Assembly: GCF_003461955.1 (NCBI RefSeq)
Contig: NZ_QTYB01000004.1
Span: forward strand, 124,001 to 188,000
Source: Ruminococcus sp. AM36-2AA
Lineage (GTDB): Bacteria; Bacillota; Clostridia; Lachnospirales; Lachnospiraceae
Direction of reading: 5' to 3'
DNA: 64,000 bases
Shown here: in pieces, positions 41,801-51,103 of the stretch
Numbering within the stretch: position 1 is the stretch's first letter
Layout of the letters: each line of letters opens with the position of its first letter
The notes under the pieces: model-generated
Seen by the model: only the letters and a program-made list of their open reading frames with translations
Databases searched by the model: none
What the model was told of the DNA's origin: nothing
Made by a program: the position numbers and the translations under genes

Positions 41801-44422
41801 TCCGATACTCTTCGGATCTTCAATGGCATATACCAGAAGTTCCTTCTGATCTCTGGTTCCGGGAATCTTTCCAATGAGGAATCTTCCGGTATCTGCTGCT
41901 GTTCCGTATTCCAGAAAAACAGAAATCTCTGCCGGCGCAAGAACCGTTGCCAGGAAAGAAAATCCCGCACTTTCCGCCTCCGGCTTTCCAATGGCATTGG
42001 CTACATCCGTACGGTAGATCGTAGTACAGGAAGCTTCCTGAAGCTTCTGTGTTCCCTGATAAAATACGATCCTTGGCTGTCCCATGGAAGCAAATGTAGG
42101 ATCAAATGCCCAGCCAATGGCATTTAAAGTACCATTTTCATAATGGAAAAAATCAACACTTCCCATACAGGTAGGAGTTGCCTCCACTCCCATCACAGTT
42201 GCTGGCTCTGTATGATAATGGAGAACTTTTTTGACCAGCCTTTTCACCTGAGCTTTTTTGCCAGGATGACGCAGTGCCTCTTCCTGCATACGGGCTGCCT
42301 CTTCCGCCGCCTGTTTTGCTGCACGTTCGGCCTCTTTTTTAACTCTTTCCTGTTCCCTGCGTACTTCCCGTTCTTTTTCAAATGCCAGAAGCTTTTCCAC
42401 ATCCGGAAGCTCCAGACAGTCAAGTTTTCCCTCAATTACGATCTTATCTACATTTTCCGGGTGTGTAACGTGAATAAGATAAAAACCATCGGTTGTAAAA
42501 AATGCGGTTATACTGTTGTCCACCTTCATATGAACACCCTGCGGCACAAGTTCTGCACTGCATCCGCAGTCCAGGCGCTCTACTTTTACTTTCAGGAAAT
42601 GACCGTTTGCCGGATTCCATCGGAGATTCTTTATCCCCTCAATTTCGGAAAGATCAAACTCCACCCGAAAACGGTTTCCTGTAAGTTTTCCCTCTGCATA
42701 AAGCGTATGTTCTTCACAGAAGCCCTCACCAAGATCATAGTAAATCTTACTGTGCATCTGGTGTTTTTCTCTTTCTCTGTTCACCAGCTCTGTTACGGAA
42801 ACCGGTACTTTTTTCTGTTCAAACGGAAGCAGGGATCCACATCCAACATACTCATAAACAAAATGCATGGTCCATTTCATGAAGATCTCATAATCTGTGT
42901 AACCGATTTCAAATTCTGCCATCATATCATCTTCATGTATCAGCTGTGGCAGCTCCGGAATATGAGTATACAGTTCATGGATCAGACGCCACATAATGAA
43001 ATTCACCGGTACAGGAAAATCAAACATCCATTCATAATCAATGATCTGATTTTGGCTTTCACCCATGAAAATATTACTGCAGATCAGATCCACATTGGCA
43101 GGGCAGACACATTCATAATCTGTTCTTCCGGGATATTTTCCAAATACCTCACAGAACTCTTTCGTTCTATAATCCATGATCCTGCGGGACTGGAAAAAAT
43201 CCCGATGGAAATTCTTAAGAAGTCCTTTGAGCTCCCCGGTTTTTCCTTCATGAGCAAGTTCAGCGATTTCCTGATGAAGAGTTTTTCCGGTAAGAAGCGG
43301 ATAGCTGACTTTTCCGTTTTCTGCCTTGCATGGAAGATTTTTATATTTATCAGAGCCTGTTTTTTCCGCTCCAAGCTTTTCCAGGGTCTTCAGGAACCCC
43401 TCTGCCTCAGGTACCATGGCCTCTTTTTCTGCACGGACCTCTCCGTTCTCACGAACGATCTTTGTCAGAAGCCGAAACTTTTCCTTTCGTTCCTGATTCA
43501 GTTTTACATAGAGAATTTCTTCCTTCTCCTGTCTTTCTGTTCTTCCGGCCTCCACAAGGAAAGAATTCACAAAACTGCTCAGGATCTTCTCTTTTTCAAA
43601 AGCTTTTACCCCTGCATGTTCTGAGAAAAGATCCGCTGTCTTATCTGTGTACACCGGATAGTTTCTTCCATAGGAATTGGTATAAAGGCTCTCATCTGTA
43701 AAAATTTCTGTAGGAAATTTGTAATCCGGGTACGGGTAATAAAAGTGCAGAAAAGGAAAGCCGCTGTTTTCCAGCAGCTCTCCCAGTTCATTCTTGGAAA
43801 AGGTGCGCACAGACTGATTTCCCGGATATCCGTTGATTCCGAAAAAGTGAAGATCTGTGTGATCCTCCGGTGCTCCGGCAAAGTACTTCAGTCCCAGTCG
43901 GTTCTCGATGGCGATCAGAAGTCTTCCCTCCGGTTTCAGGTATGCACCCATACGCTGAAGAAATGTCTCGTAAGGAGTTTTTCCTTCCGTAAAACTCATG
44001 GCATACTCCAGAACACCGTTTACTACCACATAGTCGAATTTCTCCGGAAAAGTCATGTCGTTGAGATTTCCAACCATGATCGTGAGATTTTCTTTATCAT
44101 TGTTTCTTGCATAATTTATGTCTGCACGACGCTTGGAAAGCTCCACTGAAGTCACATGCCCGGCCTTGCGGCAAAGCATTCCGGTAATAGCTCCGCATCC
44201 GGCTCCGATCTCAAGAACGGAATCCGTCTCTTTCAGAGGGTACCAGCTTAAAATATTCTCCCGCAGTCCGGAAAAATGATAGACCATGGGAAAACTCACT
44301 TCATCCTCCGGCAGGTCCTCAAACGATTTCCCTTCCTGTGCCATTTTCAGAAGTGTTTCCTCGATATCCCCATCGGAATAATGATCCTTCGCCGTATAAT
44401 AATCTAAATTCAACTCCGCCAT
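38783..44422 (-). CDS. Multimodular methyltransferase / GT2 / GT4 / GT4 protein, 1879 aa
   Basis: A giant glycan-assembly protein. About 45-250 are a class I SAM methyltransferase (SVLEIGAGCGAITGML). About 350-560 are a helical or kinase-like region of uncertain nature (NFHRDFFQ, DYEWMFD). About 675-730 are a charged coiled coil (EKEREVRREQERVKKEAER). About 898-1150 are a GT2 domain (VDVIVPVYNGLEYF, ALVNTDVEVPEEW, GYGEENDWCQRA). About 1175-1500 are a GT-B/GT4-like module (FNIGLIGVLCYKKGLEVV), and about 1525-1875 a second one (ILFVGEEISFASRYRVEHFR). Methylation and sugar addition in one chain suggest assembly and perhaps capping of the chain before ABC export. GTGGAGGAAC precedes the start, 14 nt after the Wzt stop. 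Confidence 0.82.
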   Translation of the reverse strand: MAELNLDYYTAKDHYSDGDIEETLLKMAQEGKSFEDLPEDEVSFPMVYHFSGLRENILSWYPLKETDSVLEIGAGCGAITGMLCRKAGHVTSVELSKRRADINYARNNDKENLTIMVGNLNDMTFPEKFDYVVVNGVLEYAMSFTEGKTPYETFLQRMGAYLKPEGRLLIAIENRLGLKYFAGAPEDHTDLHFFGINGYPGNQSVRTFSKNELGELLENSGFPFLHFYYPYPDYKFPTEIFTDESLYTNSYGRNYPVYTDKTADLFSEHAGVKAFEKEKILSSFVNSFLVEAGRTERQEKEEILYVKLNQERKEKFRLLTKIVRENGEVRAEKEAMVPEAEGFLKTLEKLGAEKTGSDKYKNLPCKAENGKVSYPLLTGKTLHQEIAELAHEGKTGELKGLLKNFHRDFFQSRRIMDYRTKEFCEVFGKYPGRTDYECVCPANVDLICSNIFMGESQNQIIDYEWMFDFPVPVNFIMWRLIHELYTHIPELPQLIHEDDMMAEFEIGYTDYEIFMKWTMHFVYEYVGCGSLLPFEQKKVPVSVTELVNREREKHQMHSKIYYDLGEGFCEEHTLYAEGKLTGNRFRVEFDLSEIEGIKNLRWNPANGHFLKVKVERLDCGCSAELVPQGVHMKVDNSITAFFTTDGFYLIHVTHPENVDKIVIEGKLDCLELPDVEKLLAFEKEREVRREQERVKKEAERAAKQAAEEAARMQEEALRHPGKKAQVKRLVKKVLHYHTEPATVMGVEATPTCMGSVDFFHYENGTLNAIGWAFDPTFASMGQPRIVFYQGTQKLQEASCTTIYRTDVANAIGKPEAESAGFSFLATVLAPAEISVFLEYGTAADTGRFLIGKIPGTRDQKELLVYAIEDPKSIGNLRHFKQRYVRSVRKDYPQAVYQQKVDVIVPVYNGLEYFDALFSGIEKTKVPYRLIIVNDKSPDLEVGKYLEKYAAEHDNVVLLNNETNMGFLPSVNRALKMAENHVALVNTDVEVPEEWLERLMLPIFAKEKIATTTPFTTCGTICSFPDFCRDNKLFEGMPLWEIDDEFRMIRPQYPAMPTGVGFCMGMNLKAIREVGLLDEENFGKGYGEENDWCQRAIAAGYENVHVDNLFVYHKHGGSFPSEEKQRLLKEHSDALLRKHPDYNKDTADYCRRDPLRPVRLYVEMKLLNKKLDVPTIVAFDHDLGGGATAYLVEKRRLALREGYRFVTIRYNIVSNRFYFTYQYKQYEMEFFANDLETALGELMRVDEIWINELVTYQNLYGTLERILRLKREQGAKILMLLHDFFALCPAVNLIDAKGKYCGVPSCDVCDKCVPDNRSNACTEYGSGTLWRTKFREFLSNCDEIRAFSDDTAKLFKRAYPDVYNLHVIPHAPHYLPAVKKTRKTTETFNIGLIGVLCYKKGLEVVKALAKYIEENDLSIRLRLIGTSDEEIESPVFSQTGRYTREEIPRLTLEQDIDMFLIPSVWPETFSYTTSEIISMGFPVAVLPVGAPVERVKRYGKGLVLKNEQPENIVEEMISLWKTLGGNELPVEKSKILFVGEEISFASRYRVEHFREQLILNGYASKFIQMDQAEQEKIEEYTAVVMYRCSKLMEAEMLADRAKAAKIPVYYDVDDLVFDYEKISGLHFLKGSEYSDFRTTTDRIHGCMEFCDGYFTSTETLAEEIREEFPGKPVVINRNCMSMEMEVLSHEAVEQADKDKDRIYIGYLSGSKTHDQDFVQVEAALLEVMERHPEVYLKLVGVLDESGMEPVQNRIEKLPFMDWRQLPGVIAGLDINLMPLENTLFHCCKSENKWTEAALVKVPSVMSRNREMEYVIENGKDGWMCTTKEEWVSALESLVTDEKARKAMGEAAHQKVMEHYLTENTGKDAMEELLCSESYTK

Positions 44423-44436
44423 AGTAGTTCCTCCAC

Positions 44437-45765
44437 TTATTTCACAGATACTTTGGAAAACATGTCAAAATATCCCACTGCTTTTTTATCTGTGATCACC
44501 GTCAGATTGCACACATCATAAAGCCGGTGAAATACGGTAAAATCGCCGTCTTTATATCCTGTGCAGCCCAGACAAAGCATATATTCTCCTGCCTCCAGCG
44601 GCATTATCTGTTTAAAAGTAATCTCCCGCACATCACCGGCTTTCTGCGGTTTCACAGGAGTGTGTTCATACATGGTGTTTGTTCCTGTGATTTCCGTACC
44701 TTTCAGATCTTTCAGTGTGAATGCAAAAATCGGGTCATTGACATCTGCCTGAAAGCGTACCTTCATCTGAACAGAAAATTCTTTACCTTTTTCGATCACA
44801 TTTGTAATCATTCCGGTATCATCCCGGATCGCAAAATCCACGATCTCTCCAAGCTTACTGCCATACTCAAGAACCTTCGGATTCAGATTCAGGCTGTCTT
44901 TCATAGCCCTGCCGCCTCCGGCATGCTCTTTTTTCGACACATTTTCTCCAGCTGTGCCATCTGTCAGCTGACCATCCTGCCCTGCTTCTGCATTCTCTGC
45001 ACCTTCCTCCAGATCTGCATCATCATACTGATTCACCAGCACACGACGGTAGAGATTGACCATCTCCTTGGCGCCACCTTCCGCAAGCTTTTCTCCTTTG
45101 TTGAGAAGAACAACCCGATCGCAGTATTTTCCGATACTGCTCAGGTCGTGGCTTACGAACAAAATGGTCTTACCCATTTCCTTGAACTCCTCGAATTTCC
45201 GGTAACATTTTGCCTGGAAAAATACATCACCTACGGAAAGCGCCTCATCAACGATCAGGATCTCCGGATCGATATTGATGGCCACCGCAAAAGCCAGACG
45301 CACGAACATACCACTGGAGTATGTTTTTACCGGCTGATGGATAAACTCTCCAATATCTGCAAAATCCAGGATAGACTGCAGCTTGGCATCAATCTCCTCT
45401 CTGGAAAAACCGATCATACTTCCGTTGAGATATACATTCTCAAGTCCGGAATATTCTCCGTTAAATCCTGCTCCAAGCTCCAGAAGAGCGGAAATCCTTC
45501 CATTTACGGAAACTTCTCCACCTGTAGGAGAAAGTACGCCTGTGATGATCTTCAGGATCGTAGATTTACCAGATCCATTGGTTCCGATGATTCCTACTGT
45601 TTCCCCTTTATGCACCTGAAAAGATACGTGGTTCAGAGCATAGTGCTCTTTATATTTCTTTTTTCTGGATAATCCCAGAGACTCTTTAAGACGGTCCATG
45701 GGATTATCGTAAAGTTTATACATTTTACTGACATCATTTACTGAAATCGCAATATCTTCTGCCAT
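44437..45765 (-). CDS. Polysaccharide ABC exporter ATPase (Wzt/TagH type) with C-terminal glycan-binding-like domain
   Basis: 442 residues from ATG 45765 (GAGG upstream; the in-frame GTG at 45777 has no site). ATPase motifs: Walker A GTNGSGKSTI, signature YSSGMFVRLAFA (characteristic of Wzt/TagH) and Walker B ILIVDEALSVGD. An acidic linker (about 250-290) leads to a beta-sandwich C-terminal domain (about 300-440) like the one by which Wzt recognises the capped chain end. This fits a system in which methylation by the 1879-residue neighbour could mark the chain end. It works with the permease just upstream. Confidence 0.92.
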   Translation of the reverse strand: MAEDIAISVNDVSKMYKLYDNPMDRLKESLGLSRKKKYKEHYALNHVSFQVHKGETVGIIGTNGSGKSTILKIITGVLSPTGGEVSVNGRISALLELGAGFNGEYSGLENVYLNGSMIGFSREEIDAKLQSILDFADIGEFIHQPVKTYSSGMFVRLAFAVAINIDPEILIVDEALSVGDVFFQAKCYRKFEEFKEMGKTILFVSHDLSSIGKYCDRVVLLNKGEKLAEGGAKEMVNLYRRVLVNQYDDADLEEGAENAEAGQDGQLTDGTAGENVSKKEHAGGGRAMKDSLNLNPKVLEYGSKLGEIVDFAIRDDTGMITNVIEKGKEFSVQMKVRFQADVNDPIFAFTLKDLKGTEITGTNTMYEHTPVKPQKAGDVREITFKQIMPLEAGEYMLCLGCTGYKDGDFTVFHRLYDVCNLTVITDKKAVGYFDMFSKVSVK

Positions 45766-45870
45766 TTTTAACCTCACTTTTGTGTAAATCGTTCACTCTC
45801 ACAATCTGTCGCCGTTTTGCTGTTTTTCTGCGTACTGAGCAAGTTTCCGCAGGAGACTTCCCTGATTCGA

Positions 45871-46677
45871 TCAAAGAACGTCTGCAAAATGCGGTTTCAG
45901 ACGTTTGAATATTACAGATCCCAGTCCGAAAAGCAGGATCGTAACCACCCAGAAATAGATCGTCCATGAAGCATGGTTCCAGATTCCGACATGACCAAGC
46001 ATGGAATCACGATAACCCGTAACTACATAGTACATCGGATTCAGCTTGAACAGCTTGATCAGCCATGGATGTGAAGACAGCATATTGATATCCCACATGA
46101 TCGGTGTAAGCCATACGCCAACCTGGAGAAAAATGCTGATGATCTGGGTCAGGTCACGGAAAAAAATGACGATTGCACTTGTGGCATACACAAGCCCCAG
46201 TACCAAAAGGAAGGTACAGATGGAATAATAAATGATCTGCAGTGTATATAAACTTGGTGTATATCCATAACATGCGCACAAAATAAGTGCGAACACTACA
46301 AAAAACACATGCACAAAAAGTGCGGAAATGATCTTCACGATGGGAAGAATACTGATCTTAAATACAACCTTTTTTACAAGGTAATTGTACTCAATCAGTG
46401 CATTGGTTCCACCGTTTAACGCATCCTGGAAGAAAAACCACGGCACGATACCGGATACCAGATAGAGTACAAAAGGATAATCCGATACAGTTCCGGCTTT
46501 CAGTCCCACGGAAAATACAAACCAGTAGACCAGGATCGTCACGATAGGCTGGATGAATGCCCAGACAATGCCAAGATAGGATCCTGCATATTTTGTTTTG
46601 AAATCATTTTTTGCAAGGCTTAAAACCAGCTTTCGATTCTGGTACAGCTCTGCCGGCAAAGCTAATATTTTCTTCAT
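45871..46677 (-). CDS. Polysaccharide ABC exporter permease (Wzm/TagG type)
   Basis: 268 residues with six membrane helices. FKTKYAGSYLGIVWAFIQPIV near residue 26 is the hallmark of ABC-2 polysaccharide or teichoic acid permeases, as is LTPIMWDINMLS. It flips lipid-linked glycan to the outer face of the membrane with the ATPase encoded next. A 105-nt gap separates it from the ATPase gene, without an obvious promoter. Confidence 0.93.
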   Translation of the reverse strand: MKKILALPAELYQNRKLVLSLAKNDFKTKYAGSYLGIVWAFIQPIVTILVYWFVFSVGLKAGTVSDYPFVLYLVSGIVPWFFFQDALNGGTNALIEYNYLVKKVVFKISILPIVKIISALFVHVFFVVFALILCACYGYTPSLYTLQIIYYSICTFLLVLGLVYATSAIVIFFRDLTQIISIFLQVGVWLTPIMWDINMLSSHPWLIKLFKLNPMYYVVTGYRDSMLGHVGIWNHASWTIYFWVVTILLFGLGSVIFKRLKPHFADVL

Positions 46678-46688
46678 TCTGTAATTCC

Positions 46689-47246
46689 TTATCGATTCTT
46701 ATATTCCTCGAAGCTTCCCCACTTCTGATCCTTGTCGGAGAAAATAAGCTCCATGCCTTCCGGGATCGGCCACTCTACATTGATATCCTTGTCATTCCAG
46801 ATAAGACCGCCCTCGTCGTTTGGATGATAGAAGTCAGAGCATTTGTAGGTGAACTCCGCATTCTCGGAAAGTACCAGGAATCCGTGGGCAAATCCCTTCG
46901 GGATAAAGAACTGTTTCTTGTTTTCTGCTGAAAGAACTACTCCGTACCATTTTCCGAATGTTTTGGATCCCTCACGAAGGTCAACTGCAACATCAAAAAC
47001 CTCTCCGTTTACCACACGTACCAGTTTATCCTGCGGATAGTTGATCTGGAAATGAAGTCCGCGGAGGACACCGTAACGGGAGCTGGACTGGTTGTCCTGA
47101 ACAAATTCCACATCAATGCCGGCTTCCTTGAAGTCATTGTAATTGTAAGTTTCCATGAAATATCCTCTGGAATCCCCAAAAACTGTTGGCTCGATCACTT
47201 TCAGTCCTTCAATATCTCCGCACTGTGTTACTTTTATTTTTCCCAT
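46689..47246 (-). CDS. rfbC: dTDP-4-dehydrorhamnose 3,5-epimerase
   Basis: 185 residues, normal length. Cupin fold landmarks are SRYGVLRGLHFQ with the catalytic His, then FIPKGFAHGFLVLSE and the Tyr-containing FTYKCSDFYHP. It epimerises dTDP-4-keto-6-deoxyglucose for dTDP-L-rhamnose synthesis in the cytoplasm. It is the only rml gene in the window (rfbA, B and D must be elsewhere). Its place between the exporter and wall genes suggests rhamnose in the exported glycan. Confidence 0.95.
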   Translation of the reverse strand: MGKIKVTQCGDIEGLKVIEPTVFGDSRGYFMETYNYNDFKEAGIDVEFVQDNQSSSRYGVLRGLHFQINYPQDKLVRVVNGEVFDVAVDLREGSKTFGKWYGVVLSAENKKQFFIPKGFAHGFLVLSENAEFTYKCSDFYHPNDEGGLIWNDKDINVEWPIPEGMELIFSDKDQKWGSFEEYKNR

Positions 47247-47262
47247 TTTTCTTTCTCCTTTT

Positions 47263-48573
47263 CTAACGATATTTATTTGCGTGTTTCTTTTCTTTTATTC
47301 TGAGTGCCACAAGAAGAGCGATCAGGATCAGGATCATAACTGCCATGATTCCCAGAAGGATCTTTCGAAGTACCGGCATTCCTTCTGTTTCGCTGCTTTC
47401 TTTGCTGGCTGTACTCTTCTCTGTTTTTGCAGCAGTCTGATCTGCTGCTGTTTCTGTTTCGGAACCTTCTGTATTTTCCTGATCAGATGCCGCAGTTGGC
47501 TCCGGCGTTGGAGTTGCTGTAGCCTGTGCCACACTTCCGCTGCCCACCAGATATTCTCCAAAATAATAAGAAGTTTCTGTTTTTCCGTTTACATCTTCGG
47601 ATTTCTTTGTGAGAGAATTCAGATCTGTTCCCTTTGGAAGAAGCACACTTCCTCCGTCTACTTCTGTTTTTGTGAAATTATCAAAACCATAGTTAAACAT
47701 GGCAGTACTGTCCATACAGGAATTCGCCAGATCAGCTGCCCTCATGGTCACTGCAATATACGTTGTATTATCTCTTGTAGCCGCAGTAACAAGGGTATGG
47801 CCTGCCGCAACTGTAGTTCCTGTTTTTCCACCGATGCATCCCTGATAATAAAATCCGCTTTCCGGCGCGAACATTGGATGGTGCGTATGCAGAACTCTCT
47901 GCTGAGCATTCATATTGGTAGGCTGGATCGTATAATCCGCAGTCCCGATCACAGTACGGAAATCGTCATTTTTCAGACCTTCCCTCATGATCAGAGCCAT
48001 ATCTCTTGCGGAGGAATAATGATTATCATCCGGAAGTCCGCTGGAATTGGCAAAATGTGTATTCGTACATCCGATTTCCTGAGCTCGCTGGTTCATCATA
48101 TCGATAAACGCCTGCTCCGTGCCACCGATATGCTCAGCAATCTGTGCAGCAACATCGTTGGCCGATTTAATGATCAGTGCATAAAGACAGTCTTTCATGG
48201 ACAGGACTTCGCCTACCTGCGTGCCAATGTTACTGGAATCCGCATTTACATTCTGTACACCCGTCTGTGTAAATGTTACCTGTTCATCCATGCTGGAATT
48301 CTCAACCGCCACCAGAAGTGTCATGATCTTGGTGATACTTGCAGGATAACGCTGTTCATCTGCGCCTTTATTATAAAGAACCACACCCGTATCCGCGTCC
48401 ATCAGAACGCCCGTGTCAGAAATGATATCGGCTCCGGCCGGCCATCCCTGGATCTGGTTGGTACTGATGTCATATTTCGCATTGAGATCCACCGCTGCCA
48501 TAGCCTGTACCGGAAGCATCAGCGCCACACTGACTGCTGCCAGGATCATAAATACTTTTTTAATTTTTTTCAT
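47263..48573 (-). CDS. D-alanyl-D-alanine carboxypeptidase (DacA-like, S11 family)
   Basis: 436 residues with a signal peptide, S11 penicillin-binding domain and C-terminal membrane helix (about 400-423). All three active-site motifs are present: SITK (79-82), SAN (137-139) and KTG (250-252). It trims the terminal D-Ala from peptidoglycan stem peptides outside the membrane. An N-terminal TNQIQGWPAGADI segment is shared with the inactive paralogue at 33490 (TNSISGWPQGPEI). It is embedded in the glycan export operon, linking glycan assembly and wall maturation. Confidence 0.94.
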   Translation of the reverse strand: MKKIKKVFMILAAVSVALMLPVQAMAAVDLNAKYDISTNQIQGWPAGADIISDTGVLMDADTGVVLYNKGADEQRYPASITKIMTLLVAVENSSMDEQVTFTQTGVQNVNADSSNIGTQVGEVLSMKDCLYALIIKSANDVAAQIAEHIGGTEQAFIDMMNQRAQEIGCTNTHFANSSGLPDDNHYSSARDMALIMREGLKNDDFRTVIGTADYTIQPTNMNAQQRVLHTHHPMFAPESGFYYQGCIGGKTGTTVAAGHTLVTAATRDNTTYIAVTMRAADLANSCMDSTAMFNYGFDNFTKTEVDGGSVLLPKGTDLNSLTKKSEDVNGKTETSYYFGEYLVGSGSVAQATATPTPEPTAASDQENTEGSETETAADQTAAKTEKSTASKESSETEGMPVLRKILLGIMAVMILILIALLVALRIKEKKHANKYR

Positions 48574-48591
48574 AATTCTCCCCTTCTTCTA

Positions 48592-49722
48592 TCAGAATCC
48601 ATCAAAAGAAGCAATTGCATCCACGACTCGTTTCGCATCCTCCATGTCAAGATTATAGAACATTGGCAGACGCATCAGCCGTTCGCTTTCTTTTGTTGTA
48701 TAAACATCCTCCCCGGAAAATCTTCCGAATCTCTTTCCTGCGGGTGCGGAATGAAGGGGTACATAATGGAACACGCTGCAGATTTCCCGCTCCCGAAGAT
48801 ATTTCAGAAGCCGTGTACGTACTTTGATATCGTGAACTTTTATGTAGTACATATGTGCATTATGCGTACATTCTTTTGGAACATAAGGCTGCTCGATCTT
48901 TCCTTCTTCGGCAAGGAACTTCAGATTTTCATTATAAAAATCATAAATCTGCATTCTCTTGTCACTGATCTTCTTATGCTGTTCCAGCTGAGCATAAAGA
49001 TACGCCGCATTCAGCTCACTTGGAAGATAGGAGGAACCGTAATCCATCCACCGGTATTTATCTACCTGTCCGCGGAAAAACTTGCTGCGGTCCGTTCCCT
49101 TTTCTCTGAGGATCTCCGCCTTCTCCTGGTACTGGTCCTCATTAAACAGGATCGCGCCGCCTTCTCCCATAGTATAGTTCTTCGTCTCATGGAAGCTGTA
49201 GCAGCCAAAATCCCCGATAGTTCCAAGCGCTTTTCCTTTATAGTAGGCATCCACACCCTGAGCCGCATCTTCCACAACTTTCAGATTATGGCGTCTGGCG
49301 ATGTCCATGATCGTATCCATCTCGCATGCTACACCTGCATAATGAACCGGAACGATTGCTTTTGTTTTTTCTGTGATCGCCTGTTCGATCAGTTTTTCAT
49401 TGATATTCATGGTATCCGGCCGAATATCCACAAATACGATCTTCGCTCCCCGCAGCACAAATGCATCTGCCGTTGACACAAAGGTATACGATGGCATGAT
49501 CACTTCATCACCTGGCTGGATATCCGCAAGAAATGCAGCCATCTCCAGCGCATGGGTACAGGAAGTCGTCAGCATTACATGCCCGGCATGAAAACGTTTT
49601 TCCATCCATGCAGAGCATTTCTTCGTGTAGATTCCATCCCCACAGAGCATTCCCCGTTCTACCGCATCCCGGATATACTCAAATTCCTTACCTGTAAACG
49701 CAGGTCTGTTAAAATCAATCAT
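48592..49722 (-). CDS. DegT/DnrJ/EryC1 sugar aminotransferase, RffA/WecE-like
   Basis: 376 residues. PLP enzyme of nucleotide-sugar metabolism. It begins IDFNRPAFTGKEFEYI, with VVEDAAQGVDAYY (PLP-ring Asp) and SFHETKNYTMGEGGA (Schiff-base Lys). These match dTDP-4-amino-4,6-dideoxygalactose transaminase. It would turn a dTDP-4-keto-6-deoxy sugar into an amino sugar. The adjacent ATP-grasp gene suggests that the amino group is then acylated. The gene is 88 nt after the ATP-grasp stop. Confidence 0.9.
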   Translation of the reverse strand: MIDFNRPAFTGKEFEYIRDAVERGMLCGDGIYTKKCSAWMEKRFHAGHVMLTTSCTHALEMAAFLADIQPGDEVIMPSYTFVSTADAFVLRGAKIVFVDIRPDTMNINEKLIEQAITEKTKAIVPVHYAGVACEMDTIMDIARRHNLKVVEDAAQGVDAYYKGKALGTIGDFGCYSFHETKNYTMGEGGAILFNEDQYQEKAEILREKGTDRSKFFRGQVDKYRWMDYGSSYLPSELNAAYLYAQLEQHKKISDKRMQIYDFYNENLKFLAEEGKIEQPYVPKECTHNAHMYYIKVHDIKVRTRLLKYLREREICSVFHYVPLHSAPAGKRFGRFSGEDVYTTKESERLMRLPMFYNLDMEDAKRVVDAIASFDGF

Positions 49723-49810
49723 GTATTTCCTCTTTATTTTCTGTTTTTCATGGTTTTTCTTTATTAACTGTACATTTCATTTTCTCACACTCATGTTGTA
49801 AATTCAATGC

Positions 49811-51103
49811 CTATTTTTCTGCAGGTGTATAATCGGGGATCTGATTCTGATATGCCACTTCTTTTCCAGATGGATCCAGAATGTGCATTTCCCTGTAAAA
49901 TTCCTGTGTCAGTTCATCCATTTCCTCACGGTTTTCCGTTTTTACGTAATACAGTGCCAGATATGGATTCGGACCATGTTCGATCACCGTTTCTCCTTCT
50001 CTATAAAAGATCCACGGTTTTTCCACTTCTTTTTTCTGTCCCAGCAGGACAGCTTTCGACTGATCTCCGATGGTGAGCAGTCTTCCCTGAAAATAGATCA
50101 CAGCGCCACAGCAATGTGGTTTGTGTATGTCATGGTCTGTGAGCATTTTTTGAAGTTTTGTTCTGTCATACAGAGAAGCCAGAAGAAGTTCTTCCATATT
50201 AAATCCGTATACTATGTCAGTAAGTTCATGCTCATACCCGAAAAAACGTGCCGCAATCTCACAGACCTGGATTCCTTCCCCGGGTTTCCAGAAGAACTGC
50301 ATGGAAAGCGCTCCGTCTTTCTGACCGGTCTTTTCTATATAGGCCTGCAGAAGTTCTGTGGCAGGTCTCTCTACCTTTGCCATAAGCCTGGACGGATAGA
50401 CATTTCTTGTACTGATGGGAATTTCGCCTTTTGCAACCGATGTTTTTTCACGGTCTGCAATACTGATCACATGAACCTGTCCATCCAGGACCCAGGTCAT
50501 CATATTAAATTCATATCCATCGTTATATTCTTCCACCAGGATCTCCGGCATATCAGAAAATTCTGCTGTTTTCTGTGACGCTTCTATAAGTTCATCCAGA
50601 TTTTCAGATATATAGATTCCACGGGAACCGTATTTATCCAGCGGTTTGCTGACTACCGGGTAACGAAGCCCTTTAAGCCGCTCCTTAAGCCTGGATTTTC
50701 TGTCCGGATCTTCCAGCACCGCTGTAGGGATCTTTCGAAATCCCGGGGTTGGCAGTTCCAGTTTCCGGAGAAGTGCCCTTGTCTCGGATTTATCGCGGTA
50801 CCATGGAAGCTGTTCCGGTTTCAGATAGCAGGGCAGTCCTGCCCTGTCGGCAATTTTCACCATACATTCCAGAAGCAGGTCAGAAAAGGAAGTAATGATA
50901 CCGTCAATTTCTTTTTCCCGGCAAAGTTCTGCAATTCTTTCCGTGTCTGTTACCGGAATCTGATACGCCTCGTCCGCAAATTTCCTTGCCGGACCATCCG
51001 GATATCCGTCACAGACAATGGTGTAGTATCCTTTTTCCCGGGATTTCTGTACCAGCTGTACAAATTCCCCCAGAGTTCCCAGTATCAGAAGTCGGTGTTT
51101 CAT
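49811..51103 (-). CDS. ATP-grasp family ligase
   Basis: 430 residues from ATG 51103, which overlaps the preceding stop by four bases (ATGA) and has GGGAGG upstream. The N-terminal preATP-grasp domain (LLILGTLGEFVQLVQ) is followed by KPLDKYGSRGIYISE for the ATP lid and VCEIAARFFGYEHE for the metal-binding Glu. The family joins a carboxylate to an amine or thiol via an acyl phosphate. Placed between two aminotransferase genes, it may link an amino acid or acid group to an amino sugar. The reaction is inferred from context; carboxylate substrate unknown. Confidence 0.82.
   Translation of the reverse strand: MKHRLLILGTLGEFVQLVQKSREKGYYTIVCDGYPDGPARKFADEAYQIPVTDTERIAELCREKEIDGIITSFSDLLLECMVKIADRAGLPCYLKPEQLPWYRDKSETRALLRKLELPTPGFRKIPTAVLEDPDRKSRLKERLKGLRYPVVSKPLDKYGSRGIYISENLDELIEASQKTAEFSDMPEILVEEYNDGYEFNMMTWVLDGQVHVISIADREKTSVAKGEIPISTRNVYPSRLMAKVERPATELLQAYIEKTGQKDGALSMQFFWKPGEGIQVCEIAARFFGYEHELTDIVYGFNMEELLLASLYDRTKLQKMLTDHDIHKPHCCGAVIYFQGRLLTIGDQSKAVLLGQKKEVEKPWIFYREGETVIEHGPNPYLALYYVKTENREEMDELTQEFYREMHILDPSGKEVAYQNQIPDYTPAEK

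Noticed and set aside
47155..49476. 773-codon plus-strand frame opposite the carboxypeptidase and aminotransferase genes
   Set aside because: Covers two clear minus-strand enzymes with intact active sites; composition is that of a shadow frame.
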